Of a stretch of DNA of 64,000 nucleotides, positions 8,901 through 17,341 are shown one piece after another. How positions within the stretch are numbered: the stretch's first letter is position 1; each line of letters starts with the position of its first letter. Location: assembly GCA_031551125.1 (NCBI GenBank), contig JAVBOB010000002.1, positions 124,001 to 188,000 of the forward strand. The letters run 5' to 3'. Under the pieces are notes generated by a model. It worked only from the letters and a program-made list of their open reading frames with translations. It ran no database searches and had not been told where the DNA came from. The translations under genes and the position numbers were made by a program. Origin of the DNA: JAIRNF01 sp031551125. GTDB lineage: Bacteria; Bacteroidota; Bacteroidia; Bacteroidales; UBA932.

Positions 8901-11900
8901 TGTAAGGTACGTTTACCTCCTCCAATGAGCTGTATATGCGGTTATTTTGCACCATAGTAAGCTGCACGCCCACACCACCGCGATACTCTTCTTTAATAGG
9001 TACGGTTATACGTTGTGGCTTTGTACCTACTTCAACTATGCGACGTTCTACACGTTGCTTTTTGAACAGTAGTTCGTAAAGTACGTATGACTTACTTTCT
9101 CCTCCCGCTACTAAAAATTCGGCAGCGCTACCGGGTTGTCCTTCATTACGAATAACCGTAAGCCAGCCATCCATGCTGCTTATGGCCTCCGGCTTTTCAA
9201 CGGATAACAGCTGAACAAAAGCTTGCGTTTCGGCTTCAACTCCCTGCTCATTTTTCGCTTTAATCTCTATACGATACCAGCCCGGCTTAGCATTCTTCAA
9301 TGCCGACAGGTCAAGCTGTTTATCGCTTTTCGTATTTAAGGTGAGGGCAAGCTGTTGTTTCAACACCTTGTACTTACTCACGTTATCCTCATCACCGTAG
9401 GGGTCTTTGGGGAAACTTTTTTCAAAATCGGACTTTGAGAGGATAAGCGTATCGGGCGCACTCCACAAGCGTTTATGAAGTATTCGCTCCGGTTGCTGTA
9501 GCGCGCTCACGCTAACCTTAACTTCGGCAGGGGTTACATTACCGTTCAAATTGGTTGTTTGTATAGCAAACAACAGCGTACTGTCCGCAAACACCTGTTT
9601 GGGGATATTTACGTTTACCAGCAACGGCTTAGCGCTAACAGGTACGGCAATGTTATTGCTTCTCGTTTCACCGTTGGCATCGGTAATATCAGCCGTTACA
9701 GTATAGTCGTACACACCGTCTTTATCACGAATATCGTCAGCCGTTGCCGTAAACTCAACGGTAAATACGCCGTTGCTATCGGTACGTAGTTCGCCCGATG
9801 CTATTTGCCGCTCACCCTCCCGCTGAACGGGGGGCATCCACCACCTGTACAAGCGGTAGCGTGGCTGACGAACCACACGGTACTGCACCTTAGCTCCATC
9901 AACCGCATATCCGGCAAGGGCTTTGGCGTTACCTATAACCAGCACCTTATCGCCAAAGCTGATGTTGGTTTTTAGCGTATCAAAAACAACTTCGAAGGTA
10001 GGTCGCTTATACTCTTCCACCCGAATAGGGCAATACTCAGCCCCTTCCACCACCAGCTGCATAACGCCGTTAAGCATGCCTTGCGGAATGCTGAAGCTGC
10101 CCTGAACAGTTCCATACTCGTTAGTTGTGATCCGCTGCGTTTGTATGGTTTGCCAGTTTACATCCTTAAGCTCAACCTTTACGGATGTTTTTACCAACAG
10201 CTTTTTATCCTCATCACCCTTTGCATTATACACCAGTCCTTTAAAGTAAACGGTTTGTCCGGGGCGGTAAATCGCCCTGTCGGTAAATAGTACAACATGC
10301 CGTTCGCTCCTGTTGCTTTGGTAAGCGTTGTAAACAGAAGGCCTGCTGATAAGTATTCCATCACTATGGCGAACTTCTATTCTATCCAAATAGCTGTTGT
10401 TATTATCTATACCTTCAATATCGGCAATTCCCGTTGCACCGGTATGAACCGATGCTGCAAGCTTAGGCTCATTATTCCCGCTTCGGTAGTCGCGTATATA
10501 AATATCCAGCTGCGCGTTGCCAAGCGGCTTTCCGGTTTTACGGTTTGTTACGTATGCCTGTGAACGTCCACTTGGGCTATTCTGCATCAGCAGGTTAAGT
10601 GACGATACCTGAATTGTTGAGTAGGAAATAATTTCTTCGCTTTTATCTTCCCAAGAAAAAGCATCAGCAGCGTTGCTTACCACCACCAAGTAAAACCCTT
10701 GCGGCAACGCATTAAGCTCAACTTCGGCGGAGTAGCTTTGGTAGTCCGGTTGCGACACGGTTTTAATGCTGCTATATGCCACTCTCTTTTTCCCATTCAC
10801 AAACTTTTTTATGTCCTGATAAATCTCATTTTCATCTCCCCTATTTATGGCGTAAACGTAGGTATAAACCGTATCAACATTCTTATAGCTTGCCAACGCC
10901 AGTATAGGTTGGTTAGGATATTCAACCTCATTCAGCTGTAGCGAAAGGGAGGGTTGTTTAATTTCTTTTTGCAGCTGCTGTGCTGCTTTTACCATCTCGG
11001 TATCAGCATTTTGCTGTATAATTTTGGTGCATAGCTCGTATGCGGCTACCTTGCGGTTTCGATACTTATCGTTGCCCCCCTTTTTCCAGCTGTTACCTTG
11101 CGTAGCATATAAATACGCCAGCTCGTAATTTATACGTGTCGCTTCCGGATGTGAACGATACGTTGATTGCATAGCTACCAACGCCTGTTCGTACAGCCGG
11201 TCAACATCGGTATAGCTACCGTGCTCTTTTACGTAGCGCAACCTGCGTATATCCAAATCAACCAAGGGGTATAGCTGCTCGCCTCCTTTCGTTGCATTAT
11301 ATTCACCAAGACGAAATGCCAGCAAGCGTTGGTACAGCATCAGCGACTGGTATTCAAGTGATAGCGTATCGTCCGTTTTAATCGCTACTGATACAAAGGT
11401 TTTTGCATCGGCAAAATATTCGGGTCGGTTAACCACAAAACTCTGTTGTGGGCGGGTAAGCGTAAGGCTTCTGTCGGAGTATGTATCCAACGCCTCTTTA
11501 GCCAAGAAGTCGAAAAGCGTAGGCAGGTACTTTCTGCCGCTTTTATCACCGCCAAGCATAGCTTCGTAACCGTCAACAGGGGTTTGCTTCAGCAGCTCAT
11601 CCGCTTGCAGTGATTGGTTGTAGTAGCGTAATGCTTCGGCTACCAACCTCGTGGCATCCCACGTCTGAAAATCATCGGGGACTTCGGCTGTAGCCGTGCG
11701 ATTATACAGCCTCCATCGGTTTGCCTGGTAGTAGCTCTTATACTGAGCCGCCAATAATGAGTATAACACCGACTTTACCGGCTCGGGAGCATGTACAATG
11801 CCCTGCTTCAACGAGCTGATTATAGCCACAGCGGGTTGCTCCTCTGTCATTTGCTGACAACTTATATGGTATAGCGCAGCTTTTACCAGCTGCCCGTACT

Positions 11901-12093
11901 CCTTATCGGCCAGCGCCCGGCTGTATAACTTTTGGATTTCGGCCAGCGCCGTTTTCGGCTGTATGTTATCCTTCAGCAAAGCATCTATTTTTTTCCACTC
12001 CTCCGTGTAGCTTTTCGGTGTTTCATGCTGGGCATAACCCATACCACCAAAAAAGCATAAGGCTGTTAACGCTAGCAAAACCTGTTTCATCAC
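5980..12093 (-). CDS. Alpha-2-macroglobulin family protein with a TonB-plug-like insert
   Basis: A 2037-residue exported protein (signal peptide MMKQVLLALTALCFFGGMGYAQ). The MG2 region carries DRAIYRPGQTVYFKG near residue 608. The thioester motif CAEQ (in YPYECAEQVF, near residue 1484) is present and is followed by the helical complement-like domain. The family traps proteases through a bait region and covalent thioester attack; in bacteria it is thought to guard the periplasm, working with penicillin-binding protein 1C. An oddity at about residues 1174-1205 is LQGKVAGV ... VIVRGRSSL, which resembles the plug-domain signature of SusC-type TonB receptors, followed by an Ala/Pro-rich linker. 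A -7 box (12129-12136) precedes it. pbpC is in this window but 48 kb away, not adjacent. Confidence 0.93.
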   Translation of the reverse strand: MMKQVLLALTALCFFGGMGYAQHETPKSYTEEWKKIDALLKDNIQPKTALAEIQKLYSRALADKEYGQLVKAALYHISCQQMTEEQPAVAIISSLKQGIVHAPEPVKSVLYSLLAAQYKSYYQANRWRLYNRTATAEVPDDFQTWDATRLVAEALRYYNQSLQADELLKQTPVDGYEAMLGGDKSGRKYLPTLFDFLAKEALDTYSDRSLTLTRPQQSFVVNRPEYFADAKTFVSVAIKTDDTLSLEYQSLMLYQRLLAFRLGEYNATKGGEQLYPLVDLDIRRLRYVKEHGSYTDVDRLYEQALVAMQSTYRSHPEATRINYELAYLYATQGNSWKKGGNDKYRNRKVAAYELCTKIIQQNADTEMVKAAQQLQKEIKQPSLSLQLNEVEYPNQPILALASYKNVDTVYTYVYAINRGDENEIYQDIKKFVNGKKRVAYSSIKTVSQPDYQSYSAEVELNALPQGFYLVVVSNAADAFSWEDKSEEIISYSTIQVSSLNLLMQNSPSGRSQAYVTNRKTGKPLGNAQLDIYIRDYRSGNNEPKLAASVHTGATGIADIEGIDNNNSYLDRIEVRHSDGILISRPSVYNAYQSNRSERHVVLFTDRAIYRPGQTVYFKGLVYNAKGDEDKKLLVKTSVKVELKDVNWQTIQTQRITTNEYGTVQGSFSIPQGMLNGVMQLVVEGAEYCPIRVEEYKRPTFEVVFDTLKTNISFGDKVLVIGNAKALAGYAVDGAKVQYRVVRQPRYRLYRWWMPPVQREGERQIASGELRTDSNGVFTVEFTATADDIRDKDGVYDYTVTADITDANGETRSNNIAVPVSAKPLLVNVNIPKQVFADSTLLFAIQTTNLNGNVTPAEVKVSVSALQQPERILHKRLWSAPDTLILSKSDFEKSFPKDPYGDEDNVSKYKVLKQQLALTLNTKSDKQLDLSALKNAKPGWYRIEIKAKNEQGVEAETQAFVQLLSVEKPEAISSMDGWLTVIRNEGQPGSAAEFLVAGGESKSYVLYELLFKKQRVERRIVEVGTKPQRITVPIKEEYRGGVGVQLTMVQNNRIYSSLEEVNVPYTNKELDVKFTTFRDKLQPGEKEQWTLTVTDKAGEKQLAEMVAALYDASLDAFAVNSWKGFSYFYPQRSHGEFYWQHQGIGSTRTTSYYRYFSNALSYSFISYEYFKGINDENIAAVLQGKVAGVAFGASSQVIVRGRSSLAVAEAAPAPAPMAMKQEVSQGLAANSRLDVADVLAEDGMVAEEQAPLTEIATRQNFNETAFFYPQLRTNENGEILVDFTIPESLTRWKMLGFAHTKDFKVGSVTNTLITQKQVAVSANAPRFFREGDTIVVTAKVNNLTEEALNGKAMLRLYDAVTMNPVDAQLLRSEQSPAFNVKAGESTGLKWTLVVPAGLQALTYKLTAQAGVHTDGEEKTVPVLTNSMLVTESMPFSVRAGQQHSYTFERMKDNASSTLRNHKLTLELTSNPAWYAVQALPYLMEYPYECAEQVFSRFYANSLASAMANSSPKVKQVFELWSKLPDSQALLSNLEKNEELKQALLEETPWVMQANNETERKKRLSLLFDLNRMASEQQRAFSKLQKAQYANGGFAWFEGMPPSRFITQHIVAGIAHLGKLKALDAKYNTNDMVSKGLRYLDDCIKSDYDEVLKASKNNAKIEGIGATQLHYLYTCSFTEHRPSSADQRKAFDYYLGQAEAGWAKGSIYQQAMTALVMQRYGKQETAQKILRSLKERSQQSEEMGMYWRDNKAGYFWYQAPIETQALLIEAFNEAGNDSKSVEKMKIWLLRNKQTNDWKTTKATAEACYALLMTGSNLLSESKPLNVELGGKPLADIAKDDAKPEPGTGYLRTSWTGSDINRSMADLKVANQNGSGIAWGAMYWQYFEQLDKITRAETNLKMTKQLFLKKTTDKGLVLEPLTAQNVLQVGDVVKVRMELRADRDYEYVHLKDMRAAGFEPVSVLSGYRYQGGLGYYESIKDASTNFFIGYLPKGVYVFEYELRVSHSGDFSNGITTFQCMYAPEFSAHSEGVRVKVVNGE

Positions 12094-12128
12094 TTATCGA
12101 ATTTTAGTTACTATTCTCCTTTATGTTT

Positions 12129-12136
12129 CAAATGTA
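12129..12136 (-). promoter_or_regulatory. -7 promoter box (TACATTTG) of the macroglobulin gene
   Basis: TACATTTG on the minus strand, ending 35 bases before the ATG at 12093. AAAGGAG also lies in this leader, about 20 bases before the ATG, which is too far for a standard ribosome site. Confidence 0.5.
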
Positions 12137-12163
12137 GCTCATTTTATCTTATTGTAAACGGTA

Positions 12164-12370
12164 GGCCTCTCCCCTAGCCCCTCTCCAAAGGAGAGGGGAA
12201 CTGGCTGTGACGTTACACGCGTACACCCCCTAGCCCCCTGAAGGGGGAACAGGCTGCGACGATACGCGCGCACTGAAAATCGCATATTACAATACGCATA
12301 TCCTCGCTAATCGTTTCACCAATGGTACACGTCCCCTCTCCTTGGGAGAGGGGAATGAGGGGTGAGGTGA
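12164..12370. repeat. Cluster of family D repeats
   Basis: Three related blocks fill much of the 356-bp space between the divergent macroglobulin and SAM-adenosyltransferase genes: CCTCTCCCCTAGCCCCTCTCC with AAAGGAGAGGGG (12164-12199), CCCCCTAGCCCCCTGAAGGGGG (about 12225-12248) and CCCCTCTCCTTGGGAGAGGGG (12331-12354) with a following GGGGTGAGG. No gene is visible in them. Confidence 0.7.
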
Positions 12371-12449
12371 AATACAATTACGCATCCCCCTACCTTTTCC
12401 ATGACAAAGAAAAACACTACTTTTACACCACAAATTTTACACAACTATC

Positions 12450-13220
12450 GTGCCGATTGTTACGCTTACTACAGATTGGGGAAACGGCGACTTCTACCTT
12501 GGTTGCCTTAAAGGACGTGTTCTGTCCCGTTGCCCCGATGTAACATTTGCCGATATCACCCATCACATTCAGGCATTCAACACGCTACAGGCGGCTTTTG
12601 TGCTTCGCAACGTGTACTACAGCTTTCCGAAAGGAAGTATTCACGTTGTGGGGGTAAACAGTGAGCCGTCGGCCGCTAACCCCATTGTTGCCATCAGCGC
12701 CAACCAACATTTTTTTATAGGCCCTAACGATGGCATGTTTAGCCTTGTGCTTGACGATACTCCCGATGAAGTGGTACTACTAAACGCTACCGCCGGGCCT
12801 GCCGGATTTAAATCACCCGAGCTGGTTGGGCAGGTGGTAGAAGCGATATGCAACGGCAGCCCTCTTTCACTTGTGGGCGAAGCTTGCGATATGAAGCGGG
12901 AAATGCAAGGGAAGCCGACCTATGATGATTCGTTGATATCCGGCTTGGTGGTTTACATTGATGCTTTCGGTAACGCCATTACCAACATCACGCGTGAGCT
13001 GTTTGAACGCATGCAACGGGGACGGAAGTTTGAGATTATTGTGCAAAACAGCTTTACGAAAATAGATAAAATATCCGATGGTTACGACGATGTTAAGCAA
13101 GGCAGGCTGGTAGCCATCTTTAACTCGCTTAACCTGCTTGAAGTGGCCATTAACCGCGGCAACATTGCCCAGCTGGAAAGTTTGGACTCCAAGTCGAGCA
13201 TACGGGTGAAGTTTGGCTAA
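12450..13220 (+). CDS. SAM hydroxide adenosyltransferase (DUF62 family)
   Basis: A 256-residue cytoplasmic enzyme related to the fluorinase/chlorinase fold, which hydrolyses S-adenosylmethionine to adenosine and methionine with water or hydroxide as nucleophile. The family start TLTTDWGNGDFYLGCLKG is followed by DITHHIQAFNTLQAAFVL near residue 32, VGVNSEPSA near 66, FIGPNDGMFSLV near 88, and the C-terminal barrel with VYIDAFGNAITNI near 171, all typical. The start is GTG at 12450 because the conserved TLTTDWG begins five codons later and no ATG is suitable. A weak -7 box, TACTTTTA, lies 25 bases upstream. The physiological role of this family is uncertain. mazG follows after 94 bp. Confidence 0.9.
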   Translation: MPIVTLTTDWGNGDFYLGCLKGRVLSRCPDVTFADITHHIQAFNTLQAAFVLRNVYYSFPKGSIHVVGVNSEPSAANPIVAISANQHFFIGPNDGMFSLVLDDTPDEVVLLNATAGPAGFKSPELVGQVVEAICNGSPLSLVGEACDMKREMQGKPTYDDSLISGLVVYIDAFGNAITNITRELFERMQRGRKFEIIVQNSFTKIDKISDGYDDVKQGRLVAIFNSLNLLEVAINRGNIAQLESLDSKSSIRVKFG

Positions 13221-13225
13221 GGGAG

Positions 13226-13260
13226 CCTCTCCCCTAACCCCTCTCCAAAAGAGAGGGGAA
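13226..13260. repeat. Family D repeat
   Basis: CCTCTCCCCTAACCCCTCTCC with AAAAGAGAGGGGAA, six bases after the SAM adenosyltransferase stop. Same family as 5628-5661. Confidence 0.7.
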
Positions 13261-13314
13261 CAGTCACAACAAATCGTGTGTCGTAATACTTGATACCTGA
13301 TACTAATATAAGAT

Positions 13315-14097
13315 ATGCCAACAACCGACGAACGCCTGATAGCCTTCAACCGCCTGCTCGATATTATGGATGAGCTGCGAGCAAAATGCCCGTGGGACAG
13401 GGAACAAACCTTTGAAACGCTCCGCACGCTTACCATTGAGGAAACCTACGAGCTGGCCGATGCTATCATTAAACGTGATATGAACGATATACGCAAGGAG
13501 CTGGGTGATATTCTACTGCACATTGTTTTTTACGCCAAGCTGGGCGATGAGATAGGTCGGTTTGATATTACCACCGTTATCAACAGCCTTTGTGATAAGC
13601 TGGTGTACCGCCACCCCCACGTGTTTGGAGAAGTACAGGTAAACGGGTCGGGAGAGGTTGTGCAAAACTGGGAACAGCTGAAGCTGAAAGAAAAGGACGG
13701 AAATAAGACCGTACTATCCGGTGTACCTACCGCCATGCCCGCGCTAGCTAAAGCTAACCGCATACAGGAAAAGGTGGCTGCCGTTGGCTTTGACTGGGAA
13801 GCCCCGGAACAGATATGGGATAAGGTTAAGGAAGAGTACAGCGAGCTGCTGGCCGAAATACACCAAGAAAACCAACAGCGCATAGAGCAAGAGTTTGGTG
13901 ATTTGTTCTTCTCACTGGTTAACGCTGCCCGGCTCTACAACGTTGACCCGGAAACGGCGTTGGAACGTACCAACCTCAAGTTCAAAAAACGTTTTGAATA
14001 CCTCGAAAGCAAAACCATTAAGCAAGGTCGTTCGCTAAAAACCATGTCACTTGACGAGATGAACGAATTGTGGGAAGAAGCAAAGAAGTTTGACTAG
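13315..14097 (+). CDS. mazG: Nucleoside triphosphate pyrophosphohydrolase MazG
   Basis: A 260-residue cytoplasmic house-cleaning enzyme that hydrolyses (d)NTPs to the monophosphate and pyrophosphate. It has the two tandem MazG domains of the E. coli type. The first carries CPWDREQTFETLRTLTIEETYELADAI (near residue 24; EETYE supplies metal ligands) and ELGDILLHIVFYAKLG (near 62). The second carries EEYSELLAEI near 171 and EFGDLFFSLVNAARLY near 189. Length and motif order match the family, and nothing is missing. It may share a transcript with the SAM adenosyltransferase gene upstream, although a family D repeat lies between them. Confidence 0.95.
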   Translation: MPTTDERLIAFNRLLDIMDELRAKCPWDREQTFETLRTLTIEETYELADAIIKRDMNDIRKELGDILLHIVFYAKLGDEIGRFDITTVINSLCDKLVYRHPHVFGEVQVNGSGEVVQNWEQLKLKEKDGNKTVLSGVPTAMPALAKANRIQEKVAAVGFDWEAPEQIWDKVKEEYSELLAEIHQENQQRIEQEFGDLFFSLVNAARLYNVDPETALERTNLKFKKRFEYLESKTIKQGRSLKTMSLDEMNELWEEAKKFD

Positions 14098-14140
14098 CAT
14101 AAATCAACAGATCATTGGCACATGGCTAATGGGCAACACC

Positions 14141-14246
14141 GATAGCCCATAGGGCATACATATCACTAGCAACAACATTATCCAAAAAAAGATTGTCCGT
14201 AGAACATAAAATACTCTTTGTGCTGTTAAAGCCCTAGGGCTATAGG
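14141..14246. repeat. Family C repeat
   Basis: GATAGCCCATAGGGCATACATATCACTAGCAACAACATTATCC and onward closely follows 5701-5800, including the TTGTCCGTAGAAC and AAAGCCCTAGGGCT heads. It is somewhat degraded relative to the 5.7-kb copy. Confidence 0.7.
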
Positions 14247-15048
14247 CTGCACCTAAGTCAGAGTATGGATTTAGAAACTGTACAAATTTGACACGTGTAG
14301 TATTTATAAGCAGTGCTTCACATTAGTAGCCGCTGTAAACAAGCATTTTCCCTCCCTTCGTTCGGCTGAGGCTCCGGTCTCAGTCGTCCTATCCGAGCAG
14401 GTCACACCTGCATTAAGCTATTTCCATTTTCGTTCGTTTTACCTCAGGTAAAGCCTGTACTCATACCTCGGCTTAGGCTCAGCCAAGCTGAGGTATGAGA
14501 CAGGCAGGGCTATTTATAAGATTTTCAGAACTCGACTTCCTTAATAACAACCTGATATACAGCAACAGCTAGGTCTTTTAAGCAAGTAGCCATAAGGTGT
14601 TTGCATTATAATATCTCAGCCGGTAGCAACCATAGAGGCTACTAGCTGTTTGGCTACTATTTAGGCTAATAACATCTAAGTCTTTAGCTATGAGCTAGTA
14701 TTACTTAGCTTCAAACTCTAGCTTTTTAAGCTTTTCAAAAAAATACAAAAAGTAGATGACTAATAATATAGTTAAAAAAACTTAAAAACAAGTTTATTTA
14801 CTCAAAGTTATTCACAATCATATCAAAAAGTTATAAACACATTAATTTGCTATATATCAAGATAATATTTTTATTTTAAACAGATTTACACACAAATACA
14901 AAATGTTAATCAACGTTAACTGCATGTATTATATTTTACATCATGTTACTTTTGTTATCAATTAAATAAGTGAGCAAAAAAGCTTCAACTTGTTACCCAA
15001 TGTTTTTGGGATATTGAATTAATAAAATGATTAACTGCACATTATACC
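14247..15048. other. Long gene-free region upstream of the first OmpA paralogue
   Basis: About 800 bp without a convincing reading frame. It holds a strong hairpin at 14454-14504 (15-bp arms CTCATACCTCGGCTT / AAGCTGAGGTATGAG, one mismatch, extended by CCTGT / ACAGG) and a small one near 14366-14385. From about 14700 it becomes very A/T-rich, which fits a promoter or leader region for the gene at 15049. I see no tRNA or known riboswitch. Confidence 0.5.
14947..14954 (+). promoter_or_regulatory. -7 promoter box (TACTTTTG) of the first OmpA paralogue
   Basis: Fits TAnnTTTG and lies 94 bases before the ATG. The second paralogue has a box at an almost equal distance (87 bases), which supports both. 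Confidence 0.4.
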
Positions 15049-16965
15049 ATGCAAACTATGAACAGTAAAATTAACAAGCTATTTATTGGGATGCTTTTCA
15101 TTGCGGTAAGCTTGCCTTTTCAAGGGAAAAGTCAGACCTCAAAAGATGAAAAGCAAGGAGATCAGAATGTCTTGTACCAACGCTTTGACAAAGCCGCAGA
15201 AGAATACAACAGCGCGCTAAGCAAAGCGTCGGATGCCGGAAGCAAGAACAGGGTAGGCCTCAAGCTGGCAACAATGTACTATGATATCCGCAAGTACTCC
15301 GAAGCGGTAAACAGCTACGATGGAGTAAGCAGCAAGAATGCCTTCTCCAGCAAACAGGCAACCAACTATGTCTCAGCCCTTGTTCGTACAAACCAAGCTA
15401 AACGCGCTGCCGATGTAGTTAACGAATTTGTTAGCATGCCTTCATTCTCAAAAGATGTTCAGCTGCTTAACTTACAACGTGGTATCAAATATTTGGACGA
15501 GCACGCTCAAGGTGTTAGCCTTTCAAAGGCTCCTTTCAGCAGGGAAGGTTCAAGCTTTTGGTGTGCCGATTACGATAACGGAATACTTTTCCTTAACACA
15601 GGTACTACTGAAAAGGAGATGCTTAGAGGTGCCCGCTTTTTCTACTATAACGGTTCGCAAATAAGCTCCTTTGATAAGGTAAAAGAAACCATGCAGGCCG
15701 GACCGGCAACTTTCTCTGCCGACAAGGCAATCATGCTTTATACCGACAACCGCTATGGTGATAAAATACCTAGCCGACTAAAGAGCGATAAAGTTGTTAA
15801 TAACAACCTTATGATTGTTGAGCTAATGTACAACAGCAAAAAGCAAACGTGGGACAACCCTACTGAGTTGTTTAAAAATAAATCTGACTTCTCTTTCTGT
15901 CACCCGGCTCTAAGCAATGATGGAAATGTGCTGTACTTTGCTTCTAATATGAGCTCAAGCAATGGTATGGATTTATATATGTCTAGAAAAAGTGGCAACG
16001 GATGGAGCGATCCTGTTACCCTTGGTAGTGTTGTTAACACCAGAGGCGATGAGGTATTTCCCTATGTTTACCAAGATTACCTTTTATTCTCTTCCAACGG
16101 ACAAGAAGGTTTCGGCGGCCATGACATTTACGCTGTCCAGCTATCCGCCAATGGGCTTCCGGTAGCGGGTACATTACAACACCTACCTGCGCCTATTAAT
16201 AGCGTATATAACGACTATGCATTTATGAATACGGACGAAGATAAGGGCTACCTTAGCTCTGATCGTCCCGATGGTTCTAATATGGACGCTATATACAGCT
16301 GGGGACAAGATTTAAATCAGACTGCTGAAAATAAGCCTATATGGGAAAAGAAAGCAACACCTGAACCTGAGTTTGCACCTGCACCTGCTCCCGCACCTAC
16401 TCCTGTACCTGTTGCTGTTACTCAACCTACGCCACAACCGGTTGCTACTCCGCCCGTACAAACATACGGTCCGGAAACAACTGCTCAAGCTAGCCCGTAC
16501 ACATCATCATACAGTAGCACGCAAGAACCTACAAGGCCTTCAAGCCAACGCACGCCAACCGGAACAAACGGAGAGGAAATTGCTGATGGCTTGGCTAACG
16601 GAACATATAAACCGGACGTAACCGTTTACTTCGGCTTCAACAGGTCTGAACTGTCATTGGAAGGAAAAGCAGCGCTTAACGATTTCTACAACAGATACCT
16701 GAAAGGTGAGTACGGCTCTAAGGTTATTGTAGTTGCTTATACAGATGTTATTGGTGCGAATAACTACAATGTAATTCTATCAAAACGCAGAGCAAACTCT
16801 GTAAAACAATTCCTGATGAACAAAGGCATGAACGCTTCCGCTATTGAAACTTATGGAAGAGGCGAGCTGACTTTGACGAAAGACCAAGAGCTGGATGCTA
16901 AAACACTACGCGAACGATTGGCGCCTGCACGTAAGGCAGACGTTATGATTATGATTGCAGAGTAA
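15049..16965 (+). CDS. TPR / PD40 beta-propeller / OmpA-domain outer-membrane protein (PorE-like), copy 1
   Basis: A 638-residue exported protein: signal peptide (LFIGMLFIAVSLPFQGKSQ), TPR-like helices at about 35-150, a PD40/WD40-like propeller at about 160-430 (SFCHPALSNDGNVLYFASNM, then DEVFPYVYQDYLLFSSNGQ), a Pro/Ala-rich linker at about 440-510, and an OmpA C-terminal domain at about 520-635. The OmpA domain keeps the peptidoglycan-binding Asp and Arg (AYTDVIG; ILSKRRANSVKQF). The order resembles PorE of the type IX secretion apparatus but lacks the carboxypeptidase-regulatory domain found there. It should tether the outer membrane to peptidoglycan. A closely related paralogue follows. 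The ATG at 15058 is an alternative start. Confidence 0.85.
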   Translation: MQTMNSKINKLFIGMLFIAVSLPFQGKSQTSKDEKQGDQNVLYQRFDKAAEEYNSALSKASDAGSKNRVGLKLATMYYDIRKYSEAVNSYDGVSSKNAFSSKQATNYVSALVRTNQAKRAADVVNEFVSMPSFSKDVQLLNLQRGIKYLDEHAQGVSLSKAPFSREGSSFWCADYDNGILFLNTGTTEKEMLRGARFFYYNGSQISSFDKVKETMQAGPATFSADKAIMLYTDNRYGDKIPSRLKSDKVVNNNLMIVELMYNSKKQTWDNPTELFKNKSDFSFCHPALSNDGNVLYFASNMSSSNGMDLYMSRKSGNGWSDPVTLGSVVNTRGDEVFPYVYQDYLLFSSNGQEGFGGHDIYAVQLSANGLPVAGTLQHLPAPINSVYNDYAFMNTDEDKGYLSSDRPDGSNMDAIYSWGQDLNQTAENKPIWEKKATPEPEFAPAPAPAPTPVPVAVTQPTPQPVATPPVQTYGPETTAQASPYTSSYSSTQEPTRPSSQRTPTGTNGEEIADGLANGTYKPDVTVYFGFNRSELSLEGKAALNDFYNRYLKGEYGSKVIVVAYTDVIGANNYNVILSKRRANSVKQFLMNKGMNASAIETYGRGELTLTKDQELDAKTLRERLAPARKADVMIMIAE

Positions 16966-16982
16966 CGCATATTCACCAAAAT

Positions 16983-17030
16983 GAAACAGCCCGAAAGGAA
17001 TAACCTTTCGGGCTGTTTCATTTTATTTTA
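16983..17030. terminator. Rho-independent terminator after OmpA paralogue 1
   Basis: A perfect 16-bp stem, GAAACAGCCCGAAAGG / CCTTTCGGGCTGTTTC, with a 5-base loop, followed by ATTTTATTTTA, 18 bp after the stop. The rest of the space to 17341 is A/T-rich promoter-type sequence. Confidence 0.9.
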
Positions 17031-17246
17031 CACATCAGGTTGCTTTAATATCAAAATTTCTATTTATCCTAAATATTTAGAGTATTAATTAGCTATTTGG
17101 TTTTTGGAGACCGGTTTGAATTTATCCTCATAAATAGCTATCAACTATACTTATAATCAAAATAGTAAGTAAAATAATTGTTAGTCAGCGGCTCAACTAA
17201 AAAGGTTAACGACAGTTAAGAGTGAAAATTATACGTTGACTTAATA

Positions 17247-17254
17247 TATTTTTG
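17247..17254 (+). promoter_or_regulatory. -7 promoter box (TATTTTTG) of the second OmpA paralogue
   Basis: Matches TAnnTTTG, 87 bases before the ATG. With the terminator upstream, it indicates that the two paralogues are transcribed separately. Confidence 0.45.
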
Positions 17255-17341
17255 CCTCCTAACTACTTAGAATAGTAAGTATTGAACTATTATTCTAAAC
17301 TTTTTGAATAACCAAGATTAAAAGCAATTAATAACCACACC

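Noticed and set aside
12867..13436. 189-residue antisense frame over the SAM adenosyltransferase and mazG genes
   Set aside because: It spans two well-supported genes and a family D repeat on the opposite strand and shows no recognisable domain.
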